In this document: positions 11,261 to 22,474 of the stretch, in pieces
How positions within the stretch are numbered: the stretch's first letter is position 1
Layout: each line of letters starts with the position of its first letter
NCBI RefSeq assembly: GCF_037975245.1
Contig: NC_092576.1
Coordinates: 5,108,501-5,172,500 of the forward strand
Direction of reading: 5' to 3'
Origin: Apostichopus japonicus
Taxonomy: Eukaryota; Echinodermata; Holothuroidea; Aspidochirotida; Stichopodidae
DNA: 64,000 nucleotides
Made by a program: the position numbers and the translations under genes
Notes under the pieces: generated by a model
Seen by the model: only the letters and a program-made list of their open reading frames with translations
The model's database searches: none
What the model was told of the DNA's origin: nothing

Positions 11261-14194
11261 GCTTTACTTTTTGCAAAACATCAAGAGTGAGTATCATGCA
11301 TGATCGATAGCGGATCAGGTAACCAACATTCTATTAACGCTTTGACATTGTATTATTTATCATCACGGATATTTCAAGAGAAACCAAAAGAGGAACTTGT
11401 AATCGCATCCGAGCTCTTATCTTTTACGGAAATTGAAAAAGGAAGAACTTAGCATATAATTGTCATATGATATCTATCTTTCAGTATTACAATAAGTTAA
11501 GGTCATTCCAACAGGTTTAGCATATGGCTCTGCCATTCACGCAGGTAATGTGTTGTGTGCTTCCATGTAGGGCCTTGTAACATTCATGTTATCCCGCAGT
11601 GGCGTGATCAGTGTTGGGAGGTGGAGGTGGGTTGGTTGGTTCCGCCGGGGGTTCTTACGTTCAGTCGGGAAATATATAGGTCACTGCTAACGGTATAAAT
11701 CCCTTTACATCAAAACACACACATACCACAAACAGCGTAACCTTGCGTTCGAGCTCATTATAAACCTAATTCATATTCTAAATACATCTCAGAATGAACC
11801 ATTTGACTTTTTAAGTTAAAGTTTCTTTTTCTGTGCATAACCCCAGATCTTATACATAGCTGTCGGCTTCAGTGACACACCTCTTTTTTTTTAAATAAAA
11901 TCCTTTATTCTCCCACTGGCAGTACTATATATATTCGGCCGCTATCTAAATCAGTCGAGCGAATGCTGTCATTTGCACCCACTTTCTCTTCACACCTTTA
12001 ATATGCACGACACTGTTTATCAGTTACGAAATCAACTTTTCATTTCGCACATTGAAATGAGGCTACTTTCTAAATCAGTTTAGGAAAGTAAGAGCTCATG
12101 CATGCAAACAGTTTTCGTGTCAATTACATCGGACGTTGAAATTAGTTGTTTAATTATGTAAGAAATAGTTTCACTTTTTATTCGAAACGTACCACAAATG
12201 CCACGATTAGCTGAAGTTAAGTGACTGTTACTTTCAGTTCACACTTTGGAATATCATTATTGCTTGTTTTTTTCCCGTCGATCTTTTAAACACAGAAGTT
12301 TCAATTTGAAAATATAAAAACAAATGAAAAATTGACTCTCTTCATATTTTGATAAAAGGTATACTTTCACATTTAGAATATCGCTAATTTATTTTCTATT
12401 CAATACCACTGTCCAAAGATGTTAGGATCAATCGTTTTGTCTTGATTTTTGCATACTTCTCTGTCCTTTGGGACGAGCGAGCGTTGTTCGCCTCGTAGTC
12501 CAACTGGTAATTCATCAGCAGGAGGTCTCGCACTGATCCACAATTAACATACTCTTGGTATATATAGTATGGGACTATAACATTATAAAGAAAAGCAACA
12601 TTTTGATTTATCGTTTAATTTTAACGATAAACAAATACCATTATATTGTCTTCCTTTGTAATCATGGTCGGAGACAGGATTTTGAAAATCTTAGGTGAAG
12701 TCGGGTGAAGTTGGGTGAGGAGCTCATATCGTTGAAGAGAACATTACATTAAAGATTTAACATTATCAATTCTGGGGGCGTTAAAGCTTTCACTAGGTCT
12801 ATAAGTACGTAAATATGTCTTCAACCAATGTTGTGTTTATACCTACTTTCAATTCCGACCCGCAAATACCAACGACCCGAGAAAACGAATCTCGATAAGC
12901 GGTGAAAATCCGCCTCAGTTTGATGTTGCCATGGTGAAACGAGACAGTATTATACTTAATTTAAGTAGCAAAGTTTTACACCATTCATTGCGTTGTATAA
13001 GTTGTCCAACATTAACTAAGCAATGCTTCATTCATTTTCAGAGACATCACCATTTCATTCCTAGGCAGAGTAATGTAACATCTGTAATCGTGCACCTGGC
13101 TTTTTGTTCTCTGACCTGAGTTCCCGGTCTCCGGAAGTCATGCGACGCAACCCCGTTCTGAATTAGTGCTTTCTCATGTTTGTGATTCCTGCGCCACACA
13201 TGTTTGGCAAGTAGGTTTATTTTTAACTTTGTTTTTATAAAAACACTAATGCATGATCGGTAAATTCAGTGCGAAAGTTTATATAAGTAAAATCTCTCCG
13301 TACCACCTATAGTCTACAGTACATTAATGTATTGAATTGCTATAGCACGTAACAATATACTAAGAGGTTTACGCTTATATAACGTTGTTGTTGGTCTACT
13401 GTTAAACTTTTGCAGTATTAATTGACATTGATCAATTGCGCCGTGGACTTTGCAAAACTATTTTCGTACAAAAGGTTTATTGTGTAATAAACCTAACAGA
13501 AGTAAACTTCTCTTCATGTAGTGTGAACCACAAATTGTTACAACTGAATATCACTCAACGTTTTTTTAGCTAAGATATGAAATTACTTATAGTGACACCC
13601 ATGAATACCAGGAAGACATTAATGACATATCTATTCGAAACGTTAGATTAGCAATGTTCATGATGATTGTAACAGAAGTGCGCATTTAGAATCATGAAAA
13701 TATGCCCATACTTATACAGAAATACGAATTTTAAGTGTGATGTTCGCCGCACCTAACAGTTTCCATGTCTCCACCTGTTTTAGGATTGGGATGTTAATAA
13801 GTATTGTAAACTTTGCAGCGTGCGTTATAAGGAAACGAACTTGGAAATGTAGTTCAGGCGATGTTTCCACGTTTGTTTCCTGTTGTACTAATCGAAATTT
13901 GTTTGACTTACTCTGCTTTTAAATGATTCATGTAAAGGACAAATCACGCAATTTCATTTGTTGTTGATGCGGCCGTCCTAGCTCTTCAGAAAACGCAACT
14001 AGCGTAAATAACAAGTCCAGGTTTATACAAATTACATTTTTAAGCAATAGTGAAAGTAACAAGGAAGGAAGCATCAGAACAAGAGAATGTCACACAATTA
14101 CCCGGCAGCATAGTAACTCACTAGACGCTGTGCTACTGACTTGACTTGACGAAGAAGTACATTGTACAACGTAGCCAGAATTTCCTAGTGTGCA

Positions 14195-14767
14195 GTGTAA
14201 TGTAGTTATAACTAATTACCCTTCAAGTGATAGTGTGCGATATAGTGTATTGTAGCTTTAACTAACTTAATCTTCAAGTGTATATTATGTGTGCTCTAGT
14301 GTATTGTAGCTATAACTAACTTAATCTTCAAGTGTATATGATATGTGCTCTAATGTATTGTAGTTATATCTAATGAACTTTTAAGTATATATAGTGTGTG
14401 TCATAGTGTAATGTAGTTATAACTAAGTAACCATCTAGTGTATATAGTGTGCGGTATAGTGTATTGTAGCTATAACTAACTTAATCTTCAAATGTATATG
14501 ATGTGTGCTCTAGTGTATTGTAGTTATATCTAATGAACTTTTAAGTATATATGGTGTGTTTCATAGTGTATTGTAGTTATAACTAAGTAACCATCAAGTG
14601 TATATGATGTATGTTTTAGTCCATTTCAGTTATACCTAATTAGCCTTCAAGTGTATATGATGTGTGTTCTTATGTATTGCAATTATAACTTACTGTGTGT
14701 TATAGTGATTTGTTGTTATAACTAAGTACCATCGAGTATATATTGTGTGTATTATAGTGTATTGCAG
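14195..14767. repeat. Minisatellite, unit about 61 bp, about nine copies
   Basis: Units carry TAGTGTATTGTAG, TATAACTAA and CTTCAAGTGTATAT in fixed order. It lies directly upstream of the small receptor exon at 14768 and ends at its acceptor. Confidence 0.8.
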
Positions 14768-14797
14768 AACAAAGAACGACGTTGGCACCATGACCAG
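14768..14797 (+). CDS. 30-nt exon of an upstream IgSF receptor copy
   Basis: It is bounded by TTGCAG and a GTTACC donor. In phase 2 it reads TKNDVGTMTR, with the last codon completed by the first base of the exon at 14870. The paralogous exon at 20556-20585 has the same length and phases and reads TKNGVAPLPR. Agreement of length, phase and neighbour makes the call, since 30 nt alone could not. Confidence 0.5.
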
Positions 14798-14869
14798 GTT
14801 ACCTCTGAAATCGCGTTCACTTGCTTTTTCAGACGTGAAATGAATCATTCTATTTTTGTTAATTGGCAG

Positions 14870-14990
14870 GAATAATTCACGATGCTCGAGCACAGGCATT
14901 TCCACGATCATCAATGGAATGCAATCACCGGGTCCATCGGCTCAAACAACTGAATATCCCAAAGCCATCACAGAGCGCCTGCAATATTAG
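14870..14990 (+). CDS. Last coding exon (short cytoplasmic tail) of an upstream IgSF receptor copy
   Basis: After the acceptor GGCAG it reads NNSRCSSTGISTII, then SPGPSAQTTEYPKAITERL, and stops at 14988-14990. The paralogous tail at 20658 begins NTSRCSSTDVSTIN and contains PSAEMMTTEYHKDV, so the two are homologous along their first half. This copy is shorter and keeps only the TEYPKAI tyrosine motif. The next receptor copy starts only 145 bp downstream, which indicates a tandem arrangement. Upstream exons were not found, so it may be a relic. Confidence 0.55.
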
Positions 14991-15135
14991 AATTTATAAT
15001 CCTTAATTTATTAGATCTGTGAAGGATCTAAAAGTTTAGCATCATCTTATTTTGTCGATCCTAAAGGATTAGCAAAGCACTAACGATCGTTGATGGTTTA
15101 CTGAAAGAGAGAGCAGAAGCTGCTTGTGATTCAAT

Positions 15136-15454
15136 ATGGAGAGTATTTGGTTCACATTCTTATTGATTTTCTTCGTTTCTGGTTCACGTGGATCTAAAGA
15201 CCCAATAGTTGTCAGACTTGTTGAAAGAGATTCTGTGATCTTGAAATGTAATGGATCTGCGACAAGAGGAAACAAATGGTTTATTGACGATCGAGTCATC
15301 TTTGCAAATGAAATAATTTTTGATTCTTTAGCGGGTGTCAGCTTATCGAATGACTACTCATTGTCAATATCAGACGTTACATTCAATCACCAAGGATTGT
15401 ATAAATGCTATCGTAACAATATCCATGTTGTGAGCTACCAAGTGACAATAGTAG
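15136..15454 (+). CDS. IgSF receptor, exon 1: signal peptide and first Ig domain
   Basis: The ATG at 15136 opens [19 protein letters not shown], a clear signal peptide with a small-residue cleavage site. It is followed by one V-like Ig domain: VILKCNG (B-strand Cys), KWFIDD (core Trp), [19 protein letters not shown] (F-strand D-x-G-x-Y-x-C with Gln replacing the usual residue) and VSYQVTIV. The exon ends in phase 1 at GTAAGT. The first Met gives a complete leader, so this start is well supported. Downstream exons at 17750, 20556 and 20658 probably belong to the same transcription unit, but the second Ig exon is disrupted, so the copy as a whole may be a pseudogene. The function would be a cell-surface receptor; the ligand is unknown. 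Confidence 0.72.
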
Positions 15455-15489
15455 GTAAGTAATGTAACAATATTTGTACTGCCATGTTT

Positions 15490-15492
<3 letters not shown>

Positions 15493-15556
<64 letters not shown>
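15493..15556. repeat. (TA)n microsatellite in intron 1
   Basis: A pure AT dinucleotide run of about 64 bp lies just downstream of the exon 1 donor. Confidence 0.95.
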
Positions 15557-15560
<4 letters not shown>

Positions 15561-15597
15561 ATCGTAATGAGTTGGAAAATCAAGAAGAGTGAAAAAA

Positions 15598-15680
15598 CTT
15601 TCAGCCTCCACCGGGATTCGAACCACGGGCCTTCCAATCTGTACGCGGACACCCTAACCACTAGGCTATGGACGCTGATT
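15598..15680 (-). repeat. tRNA-derived SINE-like segment
   Basis: The minus strand contains an A-box-like TAGCCTAGTGGTTAGG and a B box GGTTCGAATCC at tRNA spacing. The putative acceptor strands GCGTCCA and TGGAGGC pair at six of seven positions. The anticodon stem pairs poorly and the surroundings are repetitive, so this is a tRNA-like SINE head rather than a working tRNA gene. Confidence 0.6.
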
Positions 15681-15865
15681 GTATGTCCAGAGGTTCGAAA
15701 CCGGTAAGGAAGGTCGTAGTTCCACTGTAGGCGTTTGTCACATGTATCGAACAATACTATAGTTCTGTTTTTGGTGACATATTTTGCCTTACCCTTGAGA
15801 TCAAACATGATCCTGACCAACTCGAAATCATTTGTGATTCCTAAAGCGGGATCTCGGGAGATACT

Positions 15866-15997
<132 letters not shown>

Positions 15998-16324
15998 TTT
16001 TTGTAGTATTAGGCTATATTATCTGTCAGTGTTGCAATAATTCAAAATAAACATAAACTGTGAAGTAAGATTTCTTAAGAGATCTATTTCAAATAGATCC
16101 AAATAATGTAACTCATGGCGTGACGATTTTAAAGCATGTACCCTAAAATTACATGACATTAGAACGAAGCTGCAATTGGAGAGCAAATGTATCAATAAAA
16201 TAGCGGCCACTTATCACAGTATTTGTGGTTATCTTACAATTTATTGAGAATTATAGAGCTGTATAAACAAGAAATACAAATAATAGACCACACTTCAGTC
16301 TTGCTTTCATGTTAGAATTATCTT

Positions 16325-16600
16325 TATGTATGTATGTATGTATGTATGTATGTATGTATGTATGTATGTATGTATGTATGTATGTATGTATGTATGTATG
16401 TATGTATGTATGTATGTATGTATGTATGTATGTATGTATGTATGTATGTATGTATGTATGTATGTATGTATGTATGTATGTATGTATGTATGTATGTATG
16501 TATGTATGTATGTATGTATGTATGTATGTATGTGTGTGTGTGTATGCGTGTATGTATGTATGTATGTATGTATGTATGTATGTGTGTATGTATGTATGTA
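16325..16600. repeat. (TATG)n microsatellite
   Basis: About 275 bp of TATG units with a small TGTG/TGCG patch near 16531-16550. The open frames across it (Met-Tyr-Val-Cys repeats and the reverse His-Thr-Tyr-Ile repeats) come from the repeat and are not genes. Confidence 0.97.
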
Positions 16601-17297
16601 TTTTAGATCCTCATGCAAGCAGGAACTCGCGAAGAAGCCTTATTGGCCTATTAAAGCCACAAGCTGACCAAAGTCAGTCTCTTACATTCATGTTTAACGT
16701 CCATGATTATGAATGTCGAGAGTCAACAACTCTGTAACTAGACGTCATACATTAATCTTGGAGCGAATCGAACCGGGGACCTGGAATTGTGTAATTATTC
16801 ATTGTTGTCATTTATTGTTGTATGTTGTGTTCATATTTTGTCATAAGTAATTACTTATTACCTGATTTATTGATTGAGTGCGCGTAAATGTTCCTATTTA
16901 ATTTATAGATCACTAACATATCCCTTTCAAAGTTCTCGCTACCCCTCCCCTCCCTCGCGAAGGGCTAAGTAACTTAGTGTTAAAGCAGCATTTTGCGTTG
17001 GGTCACTTTTCACCACCTTTTTATCATGTGCATCGATTTTTTTACATGTATCAATCATAAAACAGCAAACTAAGATACCATCCAAGTTTCACCCTACCAA
17101 GAGCGTTAATTAGCGAGTAATTAACGATTTATGTCGATAATGAGAAGAGTGTCCTCGACAAATTCCACAGTTAAAATTAATCGCATACAATTCCGCCAAA
17201 CCCACTAGTTTGAATGCAACCAATCAGAGATGCAGGTTTAGTTATGAGCCATTGCTAAAAATAGATTCAAGACCGTTGCGTTGGTACAGCCACATGA

Positions 17298-17326
17298 ACC
17301 AGGGAGTTGTTATGCAACTCCCTGGT
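17298..17326. repeat. Perfect 12-bp hairpin
   Basis: ACCAGGGAGTTG and its exact complement flank the five-base loop TTATG. There is no T-tract or other context to suggest a role. Confidence 0.6.
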
Positions 17327-18487
17327 ACAGTATAACTGCCATATAGACTGTACACAAATCAAGCGTGGTGTTACATTACGTATTTGTCAATGAAGTTCGT
17401 AGTGTTTAAATATTCATATTATGGGCGAGGTTTATTGGGTTCCCAACGGAAAATATCTTGGAGAACAACAAAGTTGAAAGTTGCAAATTTTTCGACTTTT
17501 ATGCCACCATTTGAAGTAGAATATAAATAGATTAGCTAGTTATGTATGTCGTTATGGCAAAGTGGAATCAGTGAGGTTGAGAAAAATCATGGAAAAGGAC
17601 GCAAAATGCTGCTTTAATATAATCTTTTGAGGGCAGGGCAAATGAAAGTTCCTGAACAGATGTATTTAACATGATGTCCGACTATTTATAATAGTTGAAA
17701 CAAATATTATTGCAGTCTTAAAATATCTTACATTATTATCTTTCTCCAGTGATTCCAGAGCTTATATTGTCATTTGATCAACGCACGGACGGCAAACCGA
17801 CACGTTTATATGATTACTTATGCAGCATTTACACTAGGCCACGTTCTCCACGATTCCTACAATTTGAGAGAATCGTGAGGAGCGTGGGAGGTCGTGTGAC
17901 AGAATCGTGGTGGTCTTGAGGGAACTTCGTTGAATCGTTCAGATCGTCATGAACGTGACAAAATTTTTGACAGTCAAAAAGTTTCCCACGATTGTCCCGA
18001 TCTGAGACCAAACCGTGAAAGCGCGTGAAAGAACGTGGGAATCGTAGTACAGCTGAACTGAGCATAACAGAGCGAAACAGACATTGGTGCACTATCGCAG
18101 GGGATCTTGCTGGATTTTGAAACACGATTTCCTCAAGTTTCACTACGATCCACTTCGTGAGAAACCCGCTCTACTACGATTCGTCAAGATGCTTTGAGAA
18201 GCGTGAGTAATTTATTCACGCTCTGTTACGATCTGCTGCGGTCGCCGCGTTTGGCTCCCACGATCTGACACGTTAGGTTAAGTCCCCGCACGATTCCGAT
18301 TTTGCATATGAAAGGGCCCCCACGCTCTCCAAGATTCATTGCCATTTGAGCGCTTCACACGAAAACATCTGACCTTTGAGACCAGCTATAGCCTAGTTTC
18401 TTTTATTTGTCTTGTGTTTAAGGACCCAGGTTGTGTTAAGAAGTTGAGAATGGTGCCCCAACTGGTTCCTTCTTTCTGCACTTAACC

Positions 18488-19562
18488 CAGTGGCGGCGGA
18501 ACCGGGGGGCTCAGCCCCCCCAGTGAAAAAGTTGAGGGGGCAAATGCATGATAAGCCCCCCCAATATTTACCAAGGCTCCGAAACGTGCATCTGCCCATT
18601 TTTCAATGCATACTTGTCGATCTGTCCGATGCACACGTATAATATATAGGTGTAATAATTTTAGTAATTGCTGGGGGACCCTCGGCCCGTCCCCTGGCTA
18701 TAGACCACATTGTCACCCCAACCGCGTCTTCACGCCCCGTGAAAAGTGGAAGCAGTGAGGGTGAGTACCGGTAAGCGTAACACAACTTCGTCTTAGGCCA
18801 ATGACTTGCCTCATTTCAGCCAGTTCTCCAACATCCCCTTACTTAGTGGCGGAGCGTCCATATATACAGTCAGGGCGGATGCCCCCCCCCCCCTGACGGA
18901 CTCAAATGGACTGCTGGCGCCCTTTTCAGCTTTTCACTACTTTTTACTTATTCGCGATTTTTGACCATTTTATTGCGCACTCATATACCTATTGACATTT
19001 GTCATATTCTGTTGGTGTAATTTTCCGACAAAATGGCGACGACACCTATTTATTCTCCGTTTATCTGCAAATTAGCATGGCCCGGAAAGGGTCATTTCCT
19101 GCAATCTAGGGAGTATCTTTACTCAAAAAATTTCAGTACTCTCCGTGCCAACCTGTGGTGACGCTCCGCTTAGATAGTGTCCAAAGCGCCCCTACAGACC
19201 ATTCTTGCCCCCCCCCCCCGACCAATACCCCTAGCTCCGCCACTGCCCTTACTACACTCAAAAACGTCTTTGCGAGTACACTACGAGTAATAGCTACTCT
19301 CTTAAAACACCATCGAATATACAAATTACAATGTTTTTACAGACTTTTACGTGCAATCTGAGAAATTTCAGGCTTGAGACCCATATTTTAGGGCTAGGTA
19401 TTCGCAGCATAGAGCACTCGGGAAGTGCCGTTTCCGGCCATCTGGGGGTTTGAAAAAAAACAAAATTTTCTTGTACGCTCCGTGCCAGCCGCTGGTGGCG
19501 CTCCGCTTAGATAGTCTCCACACATTAGCCCCCCCAATAATTTTTCCGTTCCGCCGCGCCTG
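18488..19562. mobile_element. Non-autonomous hAT element nested in the Harbinger element
   Basis: Ends CAGTGGCGGCGGAAC and GTTCCGCCGCGCCTG form imperfect terminal inverted repeats. A perfect 8-bp target duplication ACTTAACC occurs at 18480-18487 and 19563-19570. G- and C-runs lie just inside both ends. No transposase is visible. Confidence 0.9.
18844..19245. mobile_element. 402-bp hAT MITE nested in the previous hAT element
   Basis: Ends TAGTGGCGGAGC and GCTCCGCCACTG are inverted. The 8-bp target duplication CCCTTACT is perfect (18836-18843 and 19246-19253). Confidence 0.9.
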
Positions 19563-20555
19563 ACTTAACCACCGTCTCACCCACCACCTTCTAGGTCTTC
19601 TCCTTGGCCTCCTCAGCCTTCCACTCTTTTCCACCCTGCTCCGTTCTGCCTCTTCTTCTTGCCGCTGCCTTCTTTTTTTTAGCGACAATATAAGCATAAA
19701 CCAGAATTGCCAATTCAATATCTTCTTCATCTCTTGGAAGCATGCTTCCTCATTGTTTCTCTGGAACGAATGAGAGAGTGGCCCGGCCTCCTCTTTATAC
19801 CCCAATCGGGATTCAAGCGTGGTAATTTTAGTCAAATCGTGTACATAAATCTTAGGAGATCTTTACAGAACTTGATGAACCTGAGGGACCTCAACAGAAC
19901 ATAGCAGAACATGGCAGAACGCGAGAGCTTATCGTGGTGATCGTAAGATAACTTGAGGGAACGTAATGAAAATCGTCGCAGGCCTTGACCGGAAGGCACT
20001 GGTTTCCTAGCAAAGCGTTATAAGTCGTAACAAAACGTTTGAAAGGGTCTGAAAGCGTGGAAAAAGAAAGAAAAACATTAATATATCGTGGAGCTCCACG
20101 CTTTTTGAAAAATCGTGGCGATCGTGGGAATCGTGGTCTAGTGTAAATGCAGCATGAGTACAGGATCGAAGCAACGCTCTAAAGGTTAGATGTAGTGCTA
20201 TAAGTTCAAGACCTCCTTCTAGCCTAACGTGGGTTGTGAATGGTGAAGATGTAGAGGCATTCAATGTACACAATGTACTATACAAACCAAACAAGGAGGG
20301 GATAAACACCACAGACTCACAATCTACATTACATCTACCACCAACTGGAACTCACGTCAAAATTTTATGTCACAAATTTTTGTCACTAACTTTTTTCTAA
20401 TAGGGTTGTGAATGAGTGGTGTGAATGGGATTAAGAATGATTTGGACAAGCACTTGAAGCATTGTAATCGGGTCTGAGTGTTTGTTTTATTTTATATGAA
20501 GACTTCAGTGTCCCTCCTGATCCTTTTTTCTACTAAACTAAACTATCTCACACAG

Positions 20556-20585
20556 AACGAAGAACGGCGTTGCACCATTACCGAG
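20556..20585 (+). CDS. 30-nt exon of the second IgSF receptor copy
   Basis: The acceptor is CACACAG and the donor is GTGGCC. In phase 2 it reads TKNGVAPLPR and joins the tail exon at 20658 with a completed Arg codon. It is the paralogue of 14768-14797. Confidence 0.5.
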
Positions 20586-20657
20586 GTGGCCTGTAAAATA
20601 ATCTTTTCTAGCTTTTTCAGACGTGATATTAATAATGATATTATTATTACTTCGCAG

Positions 20658-20988
20658 AAATACTTCACGATGCTCGAGTACAGACGTTTCCACGATCAAC
20701 CATGAACCGCAATCATTGAGTCCATCAGCTGAAATGATGACAACTGAATATCACAAAGACGTAACACATGGTTATTTTAGAGATCATGTGGCAGCACCTA
20801 ACGACATTCCCGAGTATCAGGAGATTGAACAGCCCAATGAAAACTACAACAAGCAGATATACAGAGAGAATCAGATATTACAAAAAGATTTCATCATAAC
20901 CAAGATAATCAATTACATATGCAAAAATAAGAATATAAACTTTTGTTGTAGCAATTTGATACTATTTCCCAATTGCAATGTGTCATGA
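20658..20988 (+). CDS. Cytoplasmic tail exon of the IgSF receptor, with tyrosine motifs
   Basis: After the acceptor TTCGCAG the frame reads NTSRCSSTDVSTINHEPQ, then TTEYHKDV, HGYFRDHV, IPEYQEIEQ and ENYNKQIYREN, and stops at 20986-20988. TEYHKDV, GYFRDHV and EYQEI follow the (S/T/I/V/L)-x-Y-x-x-(L/V/I) shape of ITIM-like or SH2-binding sites, either fully or loosely, so phosphotyrosine signalling is a reasonable inference. No transmembrane exon was found between 20400 and 20556. That fits the decay seen in exon 2, or a missed short exon. The last 40 residues are Asn/Ile/Lys-rich and may be read-through into former UTR. Confidence 0.6.
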
Positions 20989-22474
20989 CATAGCTGATAT
21001 GTTGAAACCATCTTCAGACAATACAGTTTGCAATAAGATAAACATAAAACTTCCATTCCTTGTCATGCATGTGTCTAAGCTGTGTAAACATGTTCGTTTC
21101 AATATAAATCAGCTTAGATATTTGTTAGCTGACTGTGTTTTGTTTTTGGAATTGAGGAAAAGAAAGCGTAACTACAGACCATAAAAAACAGAGAAATTAC
21201 CCCCATAGAAATGAAAGAGCTAACTGAAAACTAAGAAGGAAGGAAGATGAATAGAAACAAAAACAGAACTGTATATATTCTATAAGAGCATGACACTTGT
21301 GGAACAATGGATAATTACTGAACACTTCAACAAAAGTCATATATATATAAAATATTTATAAATACTCACTAATATAATACTTTTAGTATTGTACATCTGT
21401 TTATCGTTAATCTTAGTCACTGTTTATATTTCAATTTCATTTTCTATCTAGTTTAGTGACAAAGTTCAGCTCTACATTAATTAGATTCCTCTTTCTTTTG
21501 CGTTCTAAATAGAGTACTACCGTATATTGCATTATAATTCAACTTAGGCTGATTCTCATTAATAGGCATCGTTCAATTGTGATTACTTGATCTGATAATA
21601 GCTGGCCAAGACACAACATGCCTTGCTGCAGGTATGTAACGTTCGTTATTCAAAAAATCATGCAATGAAATAAAACCACTGTTAACGCAGTACTGATATG
21701 ACATCTCGACATGACATCTCGACTATTAATCCAACCAAGGATTTATCTCTCAGGAACTAAGTATCCTAATTTTTATTTTGATTGTCAGCAGTATGATATG
21801 CTTATTTATTAACTTTTGCCAGTCTAGCAAGCCATTACATGGTATGATTGTGTTAAGAGCTTGGTGCAAATATTATGCATATCAATTTTCCTTATATTTG
21901 TGTACAACCATGACTAACGAATCACGGAAATAATGTTCGAACTTGAGGAAATATGTCGCATTCACATTGCATTGGAAAATGAAACCAAGTGAATTTTCAA
22001 AACGGCCTTCAACTACTCCTAAATCATCGCGGAACAAGACAATTCACTAACTGTAGATCCCCAAAACAGTTATTTATTCACGGCAGGTAGCTAACGAAGA
22101 GGGGGGATTCCGGTAGTCCAAACTCCATCTGGGCTTGACATAAGAAGTCTTTGTTCCAGATTTAGTTCAGTCTTTGCTAGCGCTAGTCGTGGTACCTTGG
22201 TAGTGGTTTGATGAGTTGCTGACAGATATCAATTGAAAATAGAGATTTTCTGGCCAACCTTTCGTTTTTCGTCACAAACAAAGTATTTGTAAACATTTAC
22301 GTCTATATCTACAGCCTTCACAGCCAACGATGACCTCCAACGCTGCGGACTTTTTCCAATCTTTTACGGGGATGTTTACATTTCTGGCTGGTGCGTAACT
22401 TAAAGGGACCGTCTATCTAGTTTTAGCTGTTTTCCTCCAGAGCCGAGATGTGCGTGGTACAGCTAAACAATCAA
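20989..22474. other. Intergenic, no gene seen
   Basis: AT-rich and without recognisable coding motifs. It includes the probable 3' UTR of the receptor copy and a TATATATA run near 21340. No repeat boundary was recognised. Confidence 0.4.

Larger units (their letters stand above)
7159..14194. other. 7-kb stretch without a recognised gene
   Basis: Open frames here are short and show no family motifs. The stretch contains the repeat block at 7640-8430, an AT-rich block at 10780-11260 and a CA/GT-poor background. A possible but unproven transmembrane-like frame at 13784-13850 is discussed among the rejected items. Upstream exons of the receptor copy that ends at 14990 should lie here, but I could not identify them. 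Confidence 0.4.
18393..19835 (-). pseudogene. HARBI1-like transposase remnant, interrupted by a hAT element
   Basis: On the minus strand, 19790-19563 reads KKRRQRQEEEAERSR, then RRPRRRPRRWWVRRWLS. After the nested hAT insertion the same frame resumes at 18487 with AERRNQLGHHSQLLNT before decaying. The RRRWWVR.WL...R...G.Y..L..EL pattern is the N-terminal signature of PIF/Harbinger transposases. The DDE catalytic region is absent. The frame closes exactly when the nested element and one copy of its 8-bp duplication are ignored, so the transposase sequence predates the hAT insertion. Confidence 0.8.
17826..20149 (-). mobile_element. PIF/Harbinger DNA transposon inside the receptor exon
   Basis: Inverted ends CATTTACACTAG and CTAGTGTAAATG are flanked by a 3-bp CAG duplication (17823-17825 and 20150-20152). 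CAG fits the CWG target preference reported for some Harbinger elements. A HARBI1-like transposase remnant lies inside on the minus strand. Short CGTGG/CCACG and AATCGTG words recur towards both ends. Without the nested hAT elements and their duplication, the length would be about 1.24 kb. Confidence 0.85.
17750..20400 (+). pseudogene. IgSF receptor exon 2 (second Ig domain), split by a 2.3-kb transposon
   Basis: After the acceptor TTTCTCCAG the frame continues exon 1 in phase 1 with VIPELILSFDQRTDG, then KPTRLYDYL. At 17826 a Harbinger element interrupts it. After the element (from 20150), another frame gives ALKVRCSAISSRPPSSLTW, VVNGEDVEAFNV and THVKILCHK, a C2-like Ig domain with B-strand Cys, core Trp and F-strand Cys. 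Besides the insertion, a one-base frame change between 20150 and 20200 and a stop after LCHK show decay, so this domain cannot be made as it stands unless an unseen splice skips the exon. Both flanks join cleanly at one CAG, so the two halves were one exon. Confidence 0.72.

Noticed and set aside
9771-11270. Repeated GTAAAACGGCTTTACTT-like words at 9771 and 11249 as element ends
   Set aside because: They are in the same orientation and no duplications or inverted ends were found, so no element could be defined.
12931-13119. Frame starting MVKRDSIILNLSS, slightly like the RDSVILKC of the 15.1-kb Ig exon
   Set aside because: No core Trp or F-strand motif follows and no splice sites fit, so the resemblance is probably chance.
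13737-13922. Frame with IGMLISIVNFAACVIRKR, looking like a transmembrane exon upstream of the 14.77-kb receptor exons
   Set aside because: An acceptor is present, but the helix is short, the only donor candidate gives phase 1 and the next exon needs phase 2. Not supported as an exon.
15598-15680. Functional tRNA gene
   Set aside because: A and B boxes are present, but the anticodon stem pairs badly and no terminator follows. It is better explained as a SINE head.
16307-16737. Long open frames of Met-Tyr-Val-Cys or His-Thr-Tyr-Ile repeats
   Set aside because: They are translations of the (TATG)n microsatellite and its complement, not genes.
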